Notes: generated by a model not told the origin, from the sequence alone. A DNA stretch of 64,000 nt from Methylobacterium sp. E-066 (GCF_022829635.1 NZ_JAKSYO010000089.1:80573-144572); one strand, 5' to 3'. Numbered from the stretch's first letter, positions 1 through 10,771 are shown. Made by a program: numbers and translations.

Positions 1-203
1 CCACGGACATCCTGATCCATGCCCGCGAGATCGAGGCGCTGAAGCGGCGCCTGAACGAGATCTACGTGAAGCATACCGGCCGTGACTACGCAGCCATTGA
101 GAACGCGCTGGAGCGCGACAACTTCATGACGGCGGATGCGGCCAAGGAGTTCGGCCTCATCGACGAGGTCATCCAGAAGCGTCCCGAGCCCGCCGCCGCC
201 TGA
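1..203 (+). CDS. clpP: ATP-dependent Clp protease proteolytic subunit, C-terminal part
   Basis: Last 66 codons of ClpP, the serine peptidase that joins a Clp ATPase to degrade cytosolic proteins. The start lies before the window. The visible segment has the helix rich in Glu/Lys/Arg and the [18 protein letters not shown] stretch typical of the ClpP C-terminus; the Asp of ERDNF should be the acid of the catalytic triad, while the Ser and His are outside the window. It ends in a short Pro/Ala tail. clpX follows 184 bases downstream on the same strand, the usual clpP-clpX order, which supports the assignment. Confidence 0.95.
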   Translation, partial: TDILIHAREIEALKRRLNEIYVKHTGRDYAAIENALERDNFMTADAAKEFGLIDEVIQKRPEPAAA

Positions 204-387
204 CGGTTGCGTCGCCTGACCGCCGCGGCGTGGCCTTGATCCCGCCGCGGCAGCGTGTTTGCATCCGATGACAGGGCCCATCGGTCAAAGGCGCGCAGCA
301 TACTGTTTCTTTAAACGGGCCCCCTTACGTTGAAGCGATGCGCGTGCGCCCTTAGCCGGCTGCGTACGCGACGAATCGGAGACCGAT

Positions 388-1659
388 ATGAGCAAGACTG
401 GCGGCAACGACTCCAAGAGCACGCTGTATTGCTCGTTCTGCGGCAAGAGCCAGCACGAGGTCCGCAAGCTGATCGCCGGCCCGACCGTGTTCATCTGCGA
501 CGAGTGCGTCGAGCTGTGCATGGACATCATCCGCGAGGAATCGAAATCCTCGCTGGTGAAGAGCCGCGACGGCGTCCCGACCCCGAAGGAGATCCGGCGC
601 GTCCTCGACGATTACGTCATCGGCCAGGACTTCGCCAAGAAGGTCCTCTCGGTCGCGGTGCACAACCACTACAAGCGGCTCGCGCACGCGACGAAGCACA
701 ACGACGTCGAGTTGGCGAAGTCCAACATCATGCTGATCGGGCCGACCGGCTCGGGCAAGACGCTGCTCGCGCAGACGCTCGCTCGAATCCTCGACGTGCC
801 GTTCACCATGGCGGACGCCACGACCCTGACCGAGGCGGGCTATGTCGGCGAGGATGTGGAAAACATCATCCTCAAGCTGCTCCAGGCCTCGGACTACAAC
901 GTCGAGCGGGCGCAGCGCGGCATCGTCTACATCGACGAGATCGACAAGATCTCGCGCAAGTCCGACAACCCCTCGATCACCCGCGACGTGTCGGGCGAGG
1001 GCGTGCAGCAGGCGCTCCTGAAGATCATGGAGGGCACCGTCGCTTCCGTGCCGCCGCAGGGCGGCCGCAAGCACCCGCAGCAGGAATTCCTGCAGGTCGA
1101 CACCACCAACATCCTGTTCATCTGCGGCGGCGCCTTCGCGGGGCTGGAGCGGATCATCTCCCAGCGTGGCAAGGGCACCTCGATCGGCTTCGGTGCCAGC
1201 GTGCAGGCCCCGGACGACCGCCGCACCGGCGAGATCTTCCGCTCGGTGGAGCCCGAGGATCTGCTGAAGTTCGGCCTCATCCCCGAGTTCGTCGGCCGCC
1301 TGCCGGTCCTGGCGACCCTTGAGGATCTCGACGAGGCCGCGCTGAAGAAGATCCTTCAGGAGCCGAAGAACGCCCTGGTGAAGCAGTACCAGCGGCTGTT
1401 CGAGATGGAGAACGTCGACCTGACGTTCCAGGACGACGCGCTGTCGTTGGTTGCCCGCAAGGCGATCGAGCGCAAGACCGGTGCCCGCGGCCTGCGGTCG
1501 ATCCTGGAGACGATCCTGCTCGACACGATGTACGACCTGCCGGGTCTCGAATCCGTGGAGCAGGTTGTGATCGGTCCCGAGGTGGTCGAGGGCAAGTCGC
1601 GTCCGCTCTACATCCACGGCGACCGCAACAAGGAAGCGCCCGCCAGCGTGAGCGCGTAA
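388..1659 (+). CDS. clpX: ATP-dependent Clp protease ATP-binding subunit ClpX
   Basis: AAA+ unfoldase that recognises substrates and feeds them to ClpP in the cytosol. The 423-residue length is normal for the family. The N-terminal zinc-binding domain has Cys15, Cys18, Cys37 and Cys40. The Walker A motif GPTGSGKT is at 118-125 and the Walker B motif IDEID at 182-186, followed by sensor and C-terminal small AAA domains. The ATG is preceded by a GGAGA-type ribosome site (tcggagaccgat). It lies between clpP and lon, the common alphaproteobacterial arrangement. A GC hairpin without a T tract follows the stop. Confidence 0.98.
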   Translation: MSKTGGNDSKSTLYCSFCGKSQHEVRKLIAGPTVFICDECVELCMDIIREESKSSLVKSRDGVPTPKEIRRVLDDYVIGQDFAKKVLSVAVHNHYKRLAHATKHNDVELAKSNIMLIGPTGSGKTLLAQTLARILDVPFTMADATTLTEAGYVGEDVENIILKLLQASDYNVERAQRGIVYIDEIDKISRKSDNPSITRDVSGEGVQQALLKIMEGTVASVPPQGGRKHPQQEFLQVDTTNILFICGGAFAGLERIISQRGKGTSIGFGASVQAPDDRRTGEIFRSVEPEDLLKFGLIPEFVGRLPVLATLEDLDEAALKKILQEPKNALVKQYQRLFEMENVDLTFQDDALSLVARKAIERKTGARGLRSILETILLDTMYDLPGLESVEQVVIGPEVVEGKSRPLYIHGDRNKEAPASVSA

Positions 1660-1681
1660 GCGCTTGGTAGGGTTGCGTTAA

Positions 1682-1703
1682 GCGCCCGGCTCCGGCCGGG
1701 CGC
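1682..1703 (+). terminator. GC-rich hairpin after clpX
   Basis: Inverted repeat GCGCCCGG / CCGGGCGC with a short loop, about 22 bases after the clpX stop. There is no T run after it, so it may be a weak or Rho-assisted terminator, or an mRNA 3'-end stabiliser. A perfect CTTGAAA, resembling the -35 of heat-shock sigma-32 promoters, lies just downstream (1718-1724) in the 250-base gap before lon, but no convincing -10 partner was seen. Confidence 0.4.
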
Positions 1704-1909
1704 GCTGCGGGGAACATCTTGAAAACGCTGCCCCCCGCAGCCACCTCAGGCTCATCGCGGTGGCCGCTCGCTCCTTCGAGGAACGGTCCGCGTCGCCAGC
1801 CGCAAAGTTCACGACCATCCCGACCCTCGCGGCCCGGTCGGCCCCTGGCAGTCGGTTCGCCCCATCGCCGGGGGGACCGAAGCTGGGCGTCCCTGAGAGG
1901 AAGTCTCCT

Positions 1910-4339
1910 ATGACACAATCGAAATCGCGCCAGCCGGTCGTCCCGGGCTCGACGGGCTCCTACGCTGTTCTCCCCCTGCGCGACATCGTCGTTTTCCCGC
2001 ACATGATCGTGCCGCTGTTCGTCGGCCGTGAGAAGTCGATCCGCGCCCTCGAAGAGGCCGTGCGCACCGATCGCCACATCCTGCTCGCCACCCAGATCAA
2101 CGCGGGCGACGACGATCCGGCCACCGACGCGATCTACAAGATCGGCACCCTCGCCTCGGTGCTGCAGCTCCTGAAGCTGCCCGACGGCACCGTGAAGGTG
2201 CTGGTCGAGGGCATCGGCCGCGCCAAGGTGACGGGCTTCACCCGCTCCGACGAGTATTACGAGGCCACCGCCGAGGCTCTGCACGACGAGCTCGGGGACC
2301 GCGTCGAGGCCGAGGCGCTCGCGCGCTCGGTGCTCTCGGAGTTCGAGAACTACGTCAAGCTCAACAAGAAGATCTCGCCCGAAGTCGTCTCGGCCGTGAC
2401 CCAGATCGACGAGCCCTCGAAGCTCGCCGACACGATCGGCTCGCACCTGCTGGTCAAGATCTCCGACAAGCAGGGCATCCTGGAGACGCCCACGGTGGCG
2501 CAGCGCCTTGAGCGCGTGCTGTCGCTGATGGAGAGCGAGATCTCCGTGTTGCAGGTGGAGAAGCGCATCCGGACCCGCGTCAAGCGGCAGATGGAGAAGA
2601 CCCAGCGCGAGTACTACCTCAACGAGCAGATGAAGGCGATCCAGAAGGAGTTGGGCGACTCCGAGGACGGCCGCGACGAGCTGGCCGAGCTCGAGGAGAA
2701 GATCGAGAAGACCAAGTTCACCAAGGAAGCCCGCGACAAGGCCACCGCCGAGCTGAAGAAGCTCCGGCAGATGTCGCCGATGTCCGCCGAGGCGACGGTG
2801 GTGCGCAACTATCTGGACTGGATGCTCGGAATCCCGTGGGGCAAGCGCTCGAAGATCAAGAAGGATCTGCTCGGCGCCCAGGTCCTTTTGGACAACGACC
2901 ATTTCGGCCTGGACAAGGTCAAGGAGCGGATCGTCGAGTACCTCGCCGTGCAGCAGCGGGCGAACAAGCTCACCGGCCCGATCCTGTGCCTCGTCGGCCC
3001 CCCCGGCGTCGGCAAGACCTCGCTGGGCAAGTCCATCGCCCGGGCGACGGGTCGCGAGTTCGTGCGCATGTCGCTTGGCGGCGTGCGTGACGAGGCCGAG
3101 ATCCGCGGTCACCGTCGGACCTATATCGGTTCGATGCCGGGCAAGATCGTCCAGTCGATGCGCAAGGCCAAGACCTCGAACCCGCTCATCCTGCTCGACG
3201 AGATCGACAAGATGGGCATGGATTTCCGCGGCGATCCGTCCGCGGCGCTCCTCGAGGTGCTGGATCCGGAGCAGAACGCCACCTTCAACGACCACTACCT
3301 GGAGGTGGATTACGACCTCTCGAACGTGATGTTCGTGACCACGGCCAACACCCTCAACATCCCCGGCCCGCTGATGGACCGGATGGAGGTGATCCGCATC
3401 GCCGGGTACACCGAGGAGGAGAAGGTCGAGATCGCGCGCAAGCACTTGATCCCGAATGCCCTGAAGAAGCACGGCCTCGGGACTCACGAGTGGTCGATCG
3501 ATGACGACGGGTTGATGATGCTGGTCCGCCGCTACACGCGGGAGGCCGGCGTCCGTAACTTGGAGCGCGAGCTGTCCAACCTGATCCGCAAGGCGGTGAA
3601 GGAGATCCTGATCACCAAGACCAAGTCGGTCGCGGTGAACGTGGAGACTCTTCCTGTCTTCCTTGGCCCGCCGAAGTTCCGCTACGGCGAGATCGACGCC
3701 GACGATCAGGTCGGCGTGGTCACGGGTCTGGCCTGGACCGAGGTCGGTGGCGAGTTGCTGACGATCGAGGGGGTCATGATGCCCGGCAAGGGCAAGATGA
3801 CCGTCACAGGCAACCTGAAGGACGTGATGAAGGAGTCGATCTCGGCGGCCGCATCCTATGTGCGCTCGCGGGCGATCGATTTCGGGATCGAGCCGCCGCT
3901 GTTCGAGCGTCGCGACATCCACGTCCACGTGCCGGAGGGTGCGACCCCGAAGGACGGGCCGTCCGCCGGCATCGCCATGGCCACCGCCATCGTCTCGACG
4001 CTGACCGGCATCGCCGTCCGCCGCGACATCGCGATGACCGGCGAGGTGACGCTGCGTGGTCGGGTCCTGCCGATCGGTGGCCTGAAGGAGAAGCTGCTGG
4101 CAGCGCTCCGCGGCGGCATCAAGACGGTGCTGATCCCCGAGGAGAACGCCAAGGACATCGCCGAGGTGCCCGACAGCGTGAAGAACGGGCTGGAGATCAT
4201 CCCGGTCTCCCGGATGGATCAAGTGCTGGAGAAGGCCCTGGTGCGCGTGCCGGTCGCCATCGAGTGGGAGGAGCCCCTGCCGGTGGCTGCTAAGCCCGCC
4301 CGGACGGACGAGGAAGGCGCGGCGTTCATCGCCCACTGA
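1910..4339 (+). CDS. lon: ATP-dependent protease Lon (La)
   Basis: Cytosolic AAA+ serine protease that removes misfolded and regulatory proteins. The 809-residue product has an N-terminal substrate-binding domain (about 20-220), a coiled-coil region (about 220-330), an AAA+ module with Walker [10 protein letters not shown], and a C-terminal peptidase domain. The catalytic dyad is Ser685 (DGPSAG) and Lys728 (second Lys of GGLKEK). The reading frame stays open 150 bases upstream, but the ATG used here has a good ribosome site (gagaggaag) and gives the normal N-terminus. A strong intrinsic terminator follows the stop. A CTTGAAA element far upstream (1718) could be a heat-shock -35. Confidence 0.97.
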   Translation: MTQSKSRQPVVPGSTGSYAVLPLRDIVVFPHMIVPLFVGREKSIRALEEAVRTDRHILLATQINAGDDDPATDAIYKIGTLASVLQLLKLPDGTVKVLVEGIGRAKVTGFTRSDEYYEATAEALHDELGDRVEAEALARSVLSEFENYVKLNKKISPEVVSAVTQIDEPSKLADTIGSHLLVKISDKQGILETPTVAQRLERVLSLMESEISVLQVEKRIRTRVKRQMEKTQREYYLNEQMKAIQKELGDSEDGRDELAELEEKIEKTKFTKEARDKATAELKKLRQMSPMSAEATVVRNYLDWMLGIPWGKRSKIKKDLLGAQVLLDNDHFGLDKVKERIVEYLAVQQRANKLTGPILCLVGPPGVGKTSLGKSIARATGREFVRMSLGGVRDEAEIRGHRRTYIGSMPGKIVQSMRKAKTSNPLILLDEIDKMGMDFRGDPSAALLEVLDPEQNATFNDHYLEVDYDLSNVMFVTTANTLNIPGPLMDRMEVIRIAGYTEEEKVEIARKHLIPNALKKHGLGTHEWSIDDDGLMMLVRRYTREAGVRNLERELSNLIRKAVKEILITKTKSVAVNVETLPVFLGPPKFRYGEIDADDQVGVVTGLAWTEVGGELLTIEGVMMPGKGKMTVTGNLKDVMKESISAAASYVRSRAIDFGIEPPLFERRDIHVHVPEGATPKDGPSAGIAMATAIVSTLTGIAVRRDIAMTGEVTLRGRVLPIGGLKEKLLAALRGGIKTVLIPEENAKDIAEVPDSVKNGLEIIPVSRMDQVLEKALVRVPVAIEWEEPLPVAAKPARTDEEGAAFIAH

Positions 4340-4363
4340 CCGACCCGTGACGTGACGATCGTA

Positions 4364-4392
4364 GCCCCCGGAGCCTGCTCCGGGGGCTTTTT
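4364..4392 (+). terminator. intrinsic terminator of lon
   Basis: Perfect 10-bp stem GCCCCCGGAG / CTCCGGGGGC with a CCTG loop and a run of five T, 25 bases after the lon stop. This is a textbook Rho-independent terminator and separates lon from the racemase-family gene. Confidence 0.93.
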
Positions 4393-4407
4393 CGTGGGGA
4401 GAGCCTG

Positions 4408-5172
4408 GTGAAGAAGCGCATCCTGCTGATCAACCCGAACACCAGCCAGGCGGTGACCGACCTCGTCGCCGGGCATGTGCGAAGTCAGATCGGGGATCGA
4501 GCGGAGCTGCGGGCGGTGACGGGTCGCTTCGGGGCCCGTTACATCGCGAGCCGCGCGGCCTCGGTGATCGCAGGCCACGCCGCCCTCGACGCCCTGGCCG
4601 AGCACGGCGACGGTTGCGATGCGGTCTACCTCGCCTGCTTCGGGGATCCCGGCCTGTTCGCCCTGCGGGAGCTGTCCCCGGTCCCGGTGATCGGCATGGC
4701 CGAGGCCGCTTGCCGCGAGGCCGCCGCCGCGGGCCGATTCGGCATCGTCACCGGCGGTGCGGCCTGGGAGCCGATGCTCCGGGAATTCGTCGGCACGCTC
4801 GGCCTGTCCAACCGCCTCGCGGCGATCAGGACGGTCGCCCCGAGCGGCGGTGCGATCGCCGAAGACCCGGACCGCGCCCTCTCCGCCCTAGCTCAGGCAT
4901 GCCGCGACTGCCACGAAGCCGGCGCGGCCAAGGTGATCCTCGGCGGCGCGGGCCTCGCGGGCCTCGCCCAGCGTCTCACTTCGCAGGTCCCGTGCCCGTT
5001 GATCTGCTCGGTGGAAGCCGGCACCCGCGCGGTTCTCGCCGCCGCCGCTGCTCCTCCGGAGCCGTCGGCGCGCCCGACCCCCATGGAGAGCATCGGCCTT
5101 GCGCCCACGCTCACCCGCCGGCTCGCCGCCCCTGACGGAGCCCTCTTGCCTCACACCGACCCCATGCCGTAA
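4408..5172 (+). CDS. Asp/Glu/hydantoin racemase-family protein
   Basis: 254-residue cytosolic protein of the aspartate/glutamate/hydantoin racemase superfamily. It opens with the family-typical LLINPNTS and has the first catalytic cysteine region YLACFGDPG (Cys77). In hydantoin racemases the second half carries a matching cysteine in an LGCAGM-type motif; here that segment reads LGGAGLAGLA, so Gly180 replaces the expected cysteine. Two-base racemisation is therefore doubtful, and the enzyme may be a one-base isomerase or decarboxylase-like relative. A GTG start with GGGGAGAG upstream was chosen. No hydantoinase or carbamoylase gene is nearby, so the substrate is unknown. Confidence 0.8.
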   Translation: MKKRILLINPNTSQAVTDLVAGHVRSQIGDRAELRAVTGRFGARYIASRAASVIAGHAALDALAEHGDGCDAVYLACFGDPGLFALRELSPVPVIGMAEAACREAAAAGRFGIVTGGAAWEPMLREFVGTLGLSNRLAAIRTVAPSGGAIAEDPDRALSALAQACRDCHEAGAAKVILGGAGLAGLAQRLTSQVPCPLICSVEAGTRAVLAAAAAPPEPSARPTPMESIGLAPTLTRRLAAPDGALLPHTDPMP

Positions 5173-5184
5173 CGGTCGGCCGCC

Positions 5185-5260
5185 GGGCGGTTAGCTCAGT
5201 TGGTAGAGCGTCTCCTTTACACGGAGAGGGTCGGGGGTTCGAGTCCCTCACCGCCCACCA
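5185..5260 (+). tRNA. tRNA-Val (anticodon TAC)
   Basis: Full cloverleaf of 76 bases with encoded CCA. The acceptor GGGCGGT pairs with ACCGCCC (5250-5256). The D arm is GCTC/GAGC, the anticodon stem TCTCC/GGAGA encloses loop TTTACAC with anticodon TAC at 5218-5220, and the T arm contains the TTCGAGT loop. The discriminator base is A. Confidence 0.97.
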
Positions 5261-5407
5261 GCGCTGGCCGAAATCTGATCCGGGGCGAGGTCGCATCGGG
5301 AACCGGCGTAGACGGCGTGCTTCACCCGAGTTTCTGACGCTCGCGATCGATCCGCGCTGCCCTCACACTACATACCCGCGTCTGAGTGATGTGCCCGGAG
5401 ATGTCGT

Positions 5408-6295
5408 GTGCCTGTGCGTCTGTTGAACAACGGCAATAACAAGATCCAGATCGCGCAGGATTTCCTGGACAAGTCCGATGGGACGATCACCATCAACGGC
5501 GATGGCAGCCATGTGTTGATCGGGGATGGGGCCAATGCGTTCGAGCGGATGTCGCTCACCTGCGGGCCGAGCTCCACCGTCCATATCGGGCACGGCGTGC
5601 GCTTGGCGTCCGTGCAGATCTATGTCTGCCCGCATTCGAAGCTGCTGATCGGGCATCACAGCGCGTTTGCCAACGAGGGTCAGGTCTTCGTCCATGAGAC
5701 GAAGCCGATCACCATCGGGCACAATTGCCTGATCTCGGAGGGCGTCAATTTCTGGGTGAGCGACGCCCATTCGATCATCGATCTGGATTCCGGCCGGCGG
5801 ATCAACCCGTCCCGGCCGATCCATGTCGGCCACCGGGTCTGGCTCGGCCGCAATGTCAGCGTGTTCAAGGGCGCGCATATCGGCGATGGCGCGATCATCG
5901 GGGCTCAGTCGATCGTCAGCGGCGTGATCCCGGGCAACACCCTGGCCTACGGGTCGCCAGCCCGGGTCGTGCGCGAGAACGTCAGCTGGGACATCAACCT
6001 GCTCCCCGATGACGGGTCCGATCCCGGCCTGTCACGCGAGAAGCCGCGGCCGGCCGATGGCTCGTCCCGGGCAGCGGATGGTCAACTCGCCCTGGCCGAG
6101 GCGAACTACCGGACGGAGGCGGTCCAGACCGTGCTGGCGGCGGTCCTCGCCTGCCAGAGCTGGCGCGGTTTGAACCGCAAGAAGTTCCGGCGGTTGATCG
6201 GCGAGGCCAGCAGCGCGATTCCTGACGAGGGACCGGCCTCGGTGCAGCACGCGGTCCTGCTCGCCGAAGCCCGCAAGGTCCTGTGGCTTGGGTGA
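5408..6295 (+). CDS. hexapeptide-repeat (LbetaH) acyltransferase-like protein
   Basis: 295-residue protein whose first ~190 residues form imperfect hexapeptide repeats of the left-handed beta-helix type (for example IHVGHRVWLGRNVSVFKGAHIG and similar turns, ending in the GSPARVV segment typical of sugar O- or N-acetyltransferases of the LacA/WbbJ kind). The remaining ~100 residues are an alpha-helical extension of unknown role. The donor and acceptor cannot be read from sequence. A GTG start with GGAG eight bases upstream was chosen; an ATG seven bases earlier is out of frame. Its end overlaps the next small ORF by eight bases, suggesting translational coupling. Confidence 0.78.
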   Translation: MPVRLLNNGNNKIQIAQDFLDKSDGTITINGDGSHVLIGDGANAFERMSLTCGPSSTVHIGHGVRLASVQIYVCPHSKLLIGHHSAFANEGQVFVHETKPITIGHNCLISEGVNFWVSDAHSIIDLDSGRRINPSRPIHVGHRVWLGRNVSVFKGAHIGDGAIIGAQSIVSGVIPGNTLAYGSPARVVRENVSWDINLLPDDGSDPGLSREKPRPADGSSRAADGQLALAEANYRTEAVQTVLAAVLACQSWRGLNRKKFRRLIGEASSAIPDEGPASVQHAVLLAEARKVLWLG

Positions 6296-6548
6296 GCGCC
6301 CCTCCGCACCGTCGGTCCACTATGTCGGCTTCCGGGACGACCGCTACTGGAACGCGGTTCGCATTTTCGGCGGCCCGCGGGTGATCCATCGGCGCTGGGA
6401 TTTCTACGCCAGCCGCGATGTCGGGCCGGGCGACGTGGTGATCTTCGCCGAGGGCGACGAGACCCAGCCACTGGCCGATCGCAACGCCACCGATATCGAC
6501 GAGCGCTGGCTGCTCGGGCCTCGCCCGGATCCACGCGGGGACGACTAA
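6288..6548 (+). CDS. small hypothetical protein
   Basis: 86-residue protein of unknown function, rich in aromatic and acidic residues, with no signal peptide or membrane segment. It overlaps the end of the acyltransferase-like gene by eight bases and starts at TTG; no better in-frame start was seen. Its 3' end overlaps the convergent hydrolase gene by four bases. The tight overlap and normal codon use suggest it is real and coexpressed with the acyltransferase, but the product was not recognised. Confidence 0.55.
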   Translation: MGERPSAPSVHYVGFRDDRYWNAVRIFGGPRVIHRRWDFYASRDVGPGDVVIFAEGDETQPLADRNATDIDERWLLGPRPDPRGDD

Positions 6549-7450
6549 CGCCCGATCGACAGGGCCGCGCGCACGACCGCGTCGGAGTGGGTATGCGGGA
6601 ACATGTGCCCGGCCCCGGGCAGCATCTCCAGCGTCGCCGTCGGGATCATCCGGGCGGCTGCGGCCCCGTGGAGGTAGGAATTCACCACGATGTCGGCGCC
6701 GCCGCACAGGATGCGCGTGGGAGCCCGGAGGTTCGGGTAGCGCATTGCGCTGCGGGACAGCGCCGGCCAGAGCCAGGCGGCATCCTCGCCCTCGGCGGTG
6801 ATCTGCGCGGCGCGGCCGGCCAGCGCGAACGGAAAATTCTGGCGGAAGCGCTGCGGCATCGCCTGGGGCAGGAACATGGCGTGCCAGAGCAGGGGCAGCA
6901 GCGCCGGATCGCTCGATGCATGCAGGATGCGGGTCAGGAGATCGCCGCCCGGCGGCAGCGCCCGCGGCCCGAACAGCAGGTGCTCCAGACGCAGCTCCGG
7001 GAAGCAGATTGGCGCCAGGGCGACGATGCCGGCGATCTCGTCCGGGTAGAGCATCCCGTAGGCCAGCGCGACCGCGCCGCCGAACGAATGGCCGAGGATC
7101 ACTGGACGCTTCAAACCCAAGCGCTGGACCGCGTCTCGGATGCGCGCGGCCTGGTCCCAGATGTCGGCGCCGCGTCCCCGCGGTCGCAGGCTGAAGCCGT
7201 GGCCGGGCCGGTCGACGGCGACCACCCGAAAATGCCCGGCCAGGGCCGGCACCGGCCCGAGCCATTGGTCCTCCAGGCACATCAGCGTGCCGTGGATCGC
7301 CACGAGATCGGGGCCAGAGCCGGTCTCGGCATACGCGATGGTCCGGTCGTCCGGCAGGTGGACGAACCGGCGCGGAACGATGCGGGAATCGGCCTGCTCG
7401 TCCCGCGTCGGCTGGGCCGGACCCGGGAGGGTACGCGCGGCGAGGGCCAA
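6545..7450 (-). CDS. alpha/beta hydrolase
   Basis: 301-residue alpha/beta-fold hydrolase. The nucleophile elbow is GHSFGG with Ser122, the oxyanion HG motif is near residue 53 (AIHGT), and the catalytic His is in the C-terminal [10 protein letters not shown] segment; an acid is likely in the GGADIVV strand. It resembles esterases or C-C hydrolases of the MhpC kind but the substrate is unknown. The TTG start directly follows the stop of the upstream SDR gene, so the two form a transcription unit and may act on the same metabolite. The first ~25 residues are poorly conserved-looking, so the real start could lie slightly downstream. Confidence 0.85.
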   Translation of the reverse strand: MALAARTLPGPAQPTRDEQADSRIVPRRFVHLPDDRTIAYAETGSGPDLVAIHGTLMCLEDQWLGPVPALAGHFRVVAVDRPGHGFSLRPRGRGADIWDQAARIRDAVQRLGLKRPVILGHSFGGAVALAYGMLYPDEIAGIVALAPICFPELRLEHLLFGPRALPPGGDLLTRILHASSDPALLPLLWHAMFLPQAMPQRFRQNFPFALAGRAAQITAEGEDAAWLWPALSRSAMRYPNLRAPTRILCGGADIVVNSYLHGAAAARMIPTATLEMLPGAGHMFPHTHSDAVVRAALSIGR

Positions 7451-8464
7451 TTACAGGCGCTTCCTGCGGCTGGGCGCGGTCCCGATCAGCGCCAGGGCCG
7501 CCACCGTGCCGACTCCGAGCAGCCCGGCCGCCGTGGCGAGCGGGTGCAGGCTCGCCCGGGTGTAGGCGCTGGTGCGCATCACGTAGACGGGCGGGTCGCC
7601 GCGGGTGGCACCGGCCGAGACCGGCGCGTGCAAGGCTCCGGCCGGGTCGCGGGGCGGGATCCCGCGCTTCTGCATCGCGATGATCGCCGGACCCATGTAA
7701 TCGTAGGCGCCCGGGGCGAATTCCTTGCCGGCGACGAAGGCCTTGCCGGCGCCGCCGACGAAGATGTCGCGCTGCGGATGCACCGCCGCGTGCAGGATCG
7801 CGTTGGCGACCTCCTCGGGCGGGTAGATCGGCGGCGGCAGGCTCGGCTCGCGGTCCATGTAGTTGCGGGCGCGCTGCGGCAGCGGCGTGTCGATCGAGGC
7901 CGGCTTGACCAGCGTCACGGAGATCGGCGCATCCTCGACCATCAGCTCCATGCGCAAAGCGTCGGTGAAGCCCTTCACCGCGTGCTTCGAGGCCGCGTAC
8001 ATGCCCTGGAACGGGAAGGCGAGGTCGGAGGCGATGCTGCCGACATTGATCAGCGCGCCGCCCTGCTGGTGCAGATGCTCCACGGCGACCAGCGACCCGT
8101 AGATCGTGCCCCAGAGATTGGTCTGGATCAGGCGCTGATGGTCTTCGTCGCTGATCTCGCGCAGGCGGCCGTAGATCGAGGCGCCCGCGACGTTGACCCA
8201 GGTGTCGAAGCCACCGAACGTCGCGATCGCCCGGTCGGCGATGGCCTGGACGTCGGCGCGGTTGCCGACATCGGCGACTACGTGGAGCGCTTTGCCGCCG
8301 ACGCCCTCGATCTCAGCTTGAATTTTGGCCAAGGCGTCGCCGCTGCGGGCGGCCAGTACGACCCGGGCGCCGCGCTCCGCCGCCATCCGGGCGGTCGCGA
8401 GGCCGATCCCGGACGACGCGCCGGTGATCACCACGACCTGCTCGCTGAGCGGCTTATGCTTCAT
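7451..8464 (-). CDS. SDR-family NAD(P)-dependent oxidoreductase with C-terminal membrane anchor
   Basis: 337-residue short-chain dehydrogenase. The Rossmann cofactor motif TGASSGIG is at 14-21, the catalytic Ser is in NVGSIAS, and the YAASK motif supplies Tyr and Lys. After the ~250-residue SDR core comes an extension ending in a hydrophobic segment ([19 protein letters not shown]) and a basic tail, which suggests tethering to the inner membrane. It abuts the alpha/beta hydrolase gene on the same strand. Substrate unknown. A divergent 252-base gap separates it from selA. Confidence 0.88.
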   Translation of the reverse strand: MKHKPLSEQVVVITGASSGIGLATARMAAERGARVVLAARSGDALAKIQAEIEGVGGKALHVVADVGNRADVQAIADRAIATFGGFDTWVNVAGASIYGRLREISDEDHQRLIQTNLWGTIYGSLVAVEHLHQQGGALINVGSIASDLAFPFQGMYAASKHAVKGFTDALRMELMVEDAPISVTLVKPASIDTPLPQRARNYMDREPSLPPPIYPPEEVANAILHAAVHPQRDIFVGGAGKAFVAGKEFAPGAYDYMGPAIIAMQKRGIPPRDPAGALHAPVSAGATRGDPPVYVMRTSAYTRASLHPLATAAGLLGVGTVAALALIGTAPSRRKRL

Positions 8465-8716
8465 CGGTCTTCCCCGTCCGCGTCCACGCTCAGGGGTAGT
8501 CGCCCGACGGGCTGCCTGGTTCCGGATCGGCCACGGGTGATCGCGTCGCAGGCGCTAGAGCCGGCTGCTGGGACAGTCCGGTGCAGTAGAGACATCATCT
8601 CTCAGCCAGCCGGGCCCAACAGCCTGACCGACCGGCCGCCCGGTGCCAATCCTGCGGGGATCGCACCCCGAGCCGGGCTGGTCCTGCGCGCGGGCGTCGT
8701 TATCTCTCTGCGCTAC

Positions 8717-10174
8717 ATGACACGCTCCGCAGCACCCCGACCGACCCTCGAAGACGCCGCGGAGGCCCCGCGCCGGATCCCCTCCGTGGAGCGCCTCGTC
8801 GGCGGGGCCCCGGACGAAATTCTCGCCGCCTTTGGGCGCACGGCCGTCACGGAGGCGGTGCGCACCATCCTCGCCGGGATCCGCTCGGAGGGCGGCCCGG
8901 TGCCGGACGAGGCGGCGATCCGGTCCGCGGCGTCGGAAAAACTTGCGGCGGAACGGCAGTCGTCGCTGCGGCCGGTCTTCAACCTCACCGGCACGGTGCT
9001 GCACACCAATCTCGGCCGGGCGCTCCTCCCGCGCTCCGCCGCGGAGGCGGTGGCCGCCGTGATGGTGCAGGCGAGCAACCTCGAATTCGATCTCGCCACC
9101 GGCTCCCGGGGCGAGCGCGACGACCATGTGGAAGGGCTGATCTGCCGCCTGACCGGGGCCGAGGCCGCTATCGTCGTCAACAACAACGCCGCCGCGGTCC
9201 TGCTGGTGCTGAACGCGCTCGCCATGCGCAAGGAGGTGGTGGTCTCCCGCGGCGAACTCGTGGAGATCGGCGGCTCGTTCCGGGTGCCCGACGTGATGGC
9301 CCGGGCCGGCTGCCGGCTGCGCGAGGTCGGTACCACCAACCGCACCCATCTGCGCGACTTCGCCGAGGCGATCGGCCCGCGCACCGGCCTCGTCATGAAG
9401 GTGCATCCGAGCAATTACGCGATCACCGGCTTCACCGCCGAGGCGGAGCCGATGGCGCTCCACGCCCTCTGCCGCGAGCACGGCGTGCCGCTGGCGGAGG
9501 ATCTTGGCAGTGGCAGCCTGGTCGACCTCGCCGCCTACGGCCTGCCGCCCGAGCCCACCGTTCGGGCGGCCCTGGCCCGGGCGGATGTGGTCACCTTCAG
9601 CGGCGACAAGCTGCTCGGCGCCGTCCAGTGCGGGATCGTGGCCGGGCGCAAGGACCTGATCGCCCGGGTCCGCAAGAACCCACTGAAGAGGGCCCTGCGG
9701 GTCGACAAGATGACCTACGCCGCCCTGGAGGCGGTGCTGCGCCTCTACCTCTACCCCGAGCGGCTGGCGGAGGAACTGCCGACCCTGCGCCTGCTCACTC
9801 GCCCACGGGCGGCGATCGACGCGCAGGCTCGGGCCATGGCGCCCGCGGTCGCCGAGCGGGTTGCCGGCTGGGCCAATGTCTCGGTGGCGGAGTGCATCAG
9901 CCAGATCGGCTCCGGCGCGCTGCCGGTGGAGACCCTGCCCAGCGCCGCCCTGGTGCTGGCGCCGGAGGGCGAGGGCGGGCGCCGCGGCGCCGGGGGGCGC
10001 TGCAAGCGCTTGGCCGAACGCCTGCGCGGATTGCCGGTGCCGGTGATCGGCCGCATCAGCGGCGATGCCATCGTGCTCGACCTGCGTACGCTGGAGGACG
10101 AAGCCGGGTTCTTGAACAGCCTATCGAACTTGTCATCGCCAGGTGACGGAGCGTCCGGGCGCCGTGGTTGTTGA
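8717..10174 (+). CDS. selA: L-seryl-tRNA(Sec) selenium transferase (SelA)
   Basis: PLP enzyme that converts Ser-tRNA(Sec) to Sec-tRNA(Sec) using selenophosphate. The 485-residue product has the SelA hallmarks [15 protein letters not shown] (about 88-102), the [16 protein letters not shown] block (about 177-192) and the PLP lysine Lys298 in SGDKLLG. After the lysine most SelA proteins read GGPQAG, whereas this one reads AVQCG. A very long open frame runs upstream, but the ATG at the given start gives the family N-terminus. selB, which normally follows, is absent: the next gene is a MarR regulator, and the C-terminal ~15 residues look non-homologous. Confidence 0.9.
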   Translation: MTRSAAPRPTLEDAAEAPRRIPSVERLVGGAPDEILAAFGRTAVTEAVRTILAGIRSEGGPVPDEAAIRSAASEKLAAERQSSLRPVFNLTGTVLHTNLGRALLPRSAAEAVAAVMVQASNLEFDLATGSRGERDDHVEGLICRLTGAEAAIVVNNNAAAVLLVLNALAMRKEVVVSRGELVEIGGSFRVPDVMARAGCRLREVGTTNRTHLRDFAEAIGPRTGLVMKVHPSNYAITGFTAEAEPMALHALCREHGVPLAEDLGSGSLVDLAAYGLPPEPTVRAALARADVVTFSGDKLLGAVQCGIVAGRKDLIARVRKNPLKRALRVDKMTYAALEAVLRLYLYPERLAEELPTLRLLTRPRAAIDAQARAMAPAVAERVAGWANVSVAECISQIGSGALPVETLPSAALVLAPEGEGGRRGAGGRCKRLAERLRGLPVPVIGRISGDAIVLDLRTLEDEAGFLNSLSNLSSPGDGASGRRGC

Positions 10175-10288
10175 GAAAGGGCTGGTCGCGCAGGAGCTTG
10201 CGCGCGTGGTGAGCGTGTTATGCTAGGATGACCAACCCGCGGTCGCGGTGCGAGACAAGCGGCACTCGGACCGCGATGGGCGAGACAC

Positions 10289-10765
10289 ATGTCGTATACA
10301 GTGGACACGGTCGAGACGGAGCACGTGACGGATCCGCTCCTGCTCGACAACCAGCTTTGCTACGCGCTCTACGCGGCCGCGCACCGGATGACGAAGTCTT
10401 ACCGCCCGCTCCTGGAGCGGCTCGGCCTGACCTATCCGCAATATCTCGTCCTACTGGTGCTGTGGGAGCAGGACGGCGTGACGGTCTCGGAGATCGGCCG
10501 GCGGCTGCGGCTCGATTCCGGGACGCTCACGCCGGTTCTGAAGCGGCTGGAGAGCGCGGGCTTCCTGGTCCGGACCCGGCGTCAATCCGACGAGCGCGAG
10601 GTCGAGATCGCGTTGACCCCGCAGGGCGCTGCTCTGCGCTCAGAGGCCGTGACGGTGCGCGAGAGCGTGATGTGCCAGCTGGAACTCAGCGAGCCGGAGA
10701 TCCAGGCCCTGCGCAAGGATCTCGGAATCCTGATCGAGCGGCTGAACGGCAACGGCAACGACTGA
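10289..10765 (+). CDS. MarR-family transcriptional regulator, OhrR-like
   Basis: 158-residue winged-helix regulator. The N-terminal segment [18 protein letters not shown] matches the OhrR group, in which the conserved Cys (here Cys24) senses organic hydroperoxides. The wing region [19 protein letters not shown] (about 80-100) is typical. OhrR proteins repress ohr peroxidase genes; no ohr gene is adjacent, so the target may be elsewhere. The ATG was chosen because the product begins at the normal distance from the Cys motif. It converges on the pentapeptide-repeat gene with a six-base gap. Confidence 0.88.
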   Translation: MSYTVDTVETEHVTDPLLLDNQLCYALYAAAHRMTKSYRPLLERLGLTYPQYLVLLVLWEQDGVTVSEIGRRLRLDSGTLTPVLKRLESAGFLVRTRRQSDEREVEIALTPQGAALRSEAVTVRESVMCQLELSEPEIQALRKDLGILIERLNGNGND

Positions 10766-10771
10766 CGGATT

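Noticed and set aside
352..1617. Long minus-strand ORF (421 codons) opposite clpX
   Set aside because: Shadow of clpX in high-GC DNA; low-complexity His/Arg/Leu-rich product with no domain.
1277..4336. Minus-strand ORF of 1019 codons opposite lon
   Set aside because: Antisense shadow of lon, with biased composition and no recognisable protein features.
6587..8716. 700-residue N-terminal extension of SelA in the same frame
   Set aside because: It is opposite the hydrolase and SDR genes and has no SelA-like sequence; the ATG at 8717 gives the family N-terminus.
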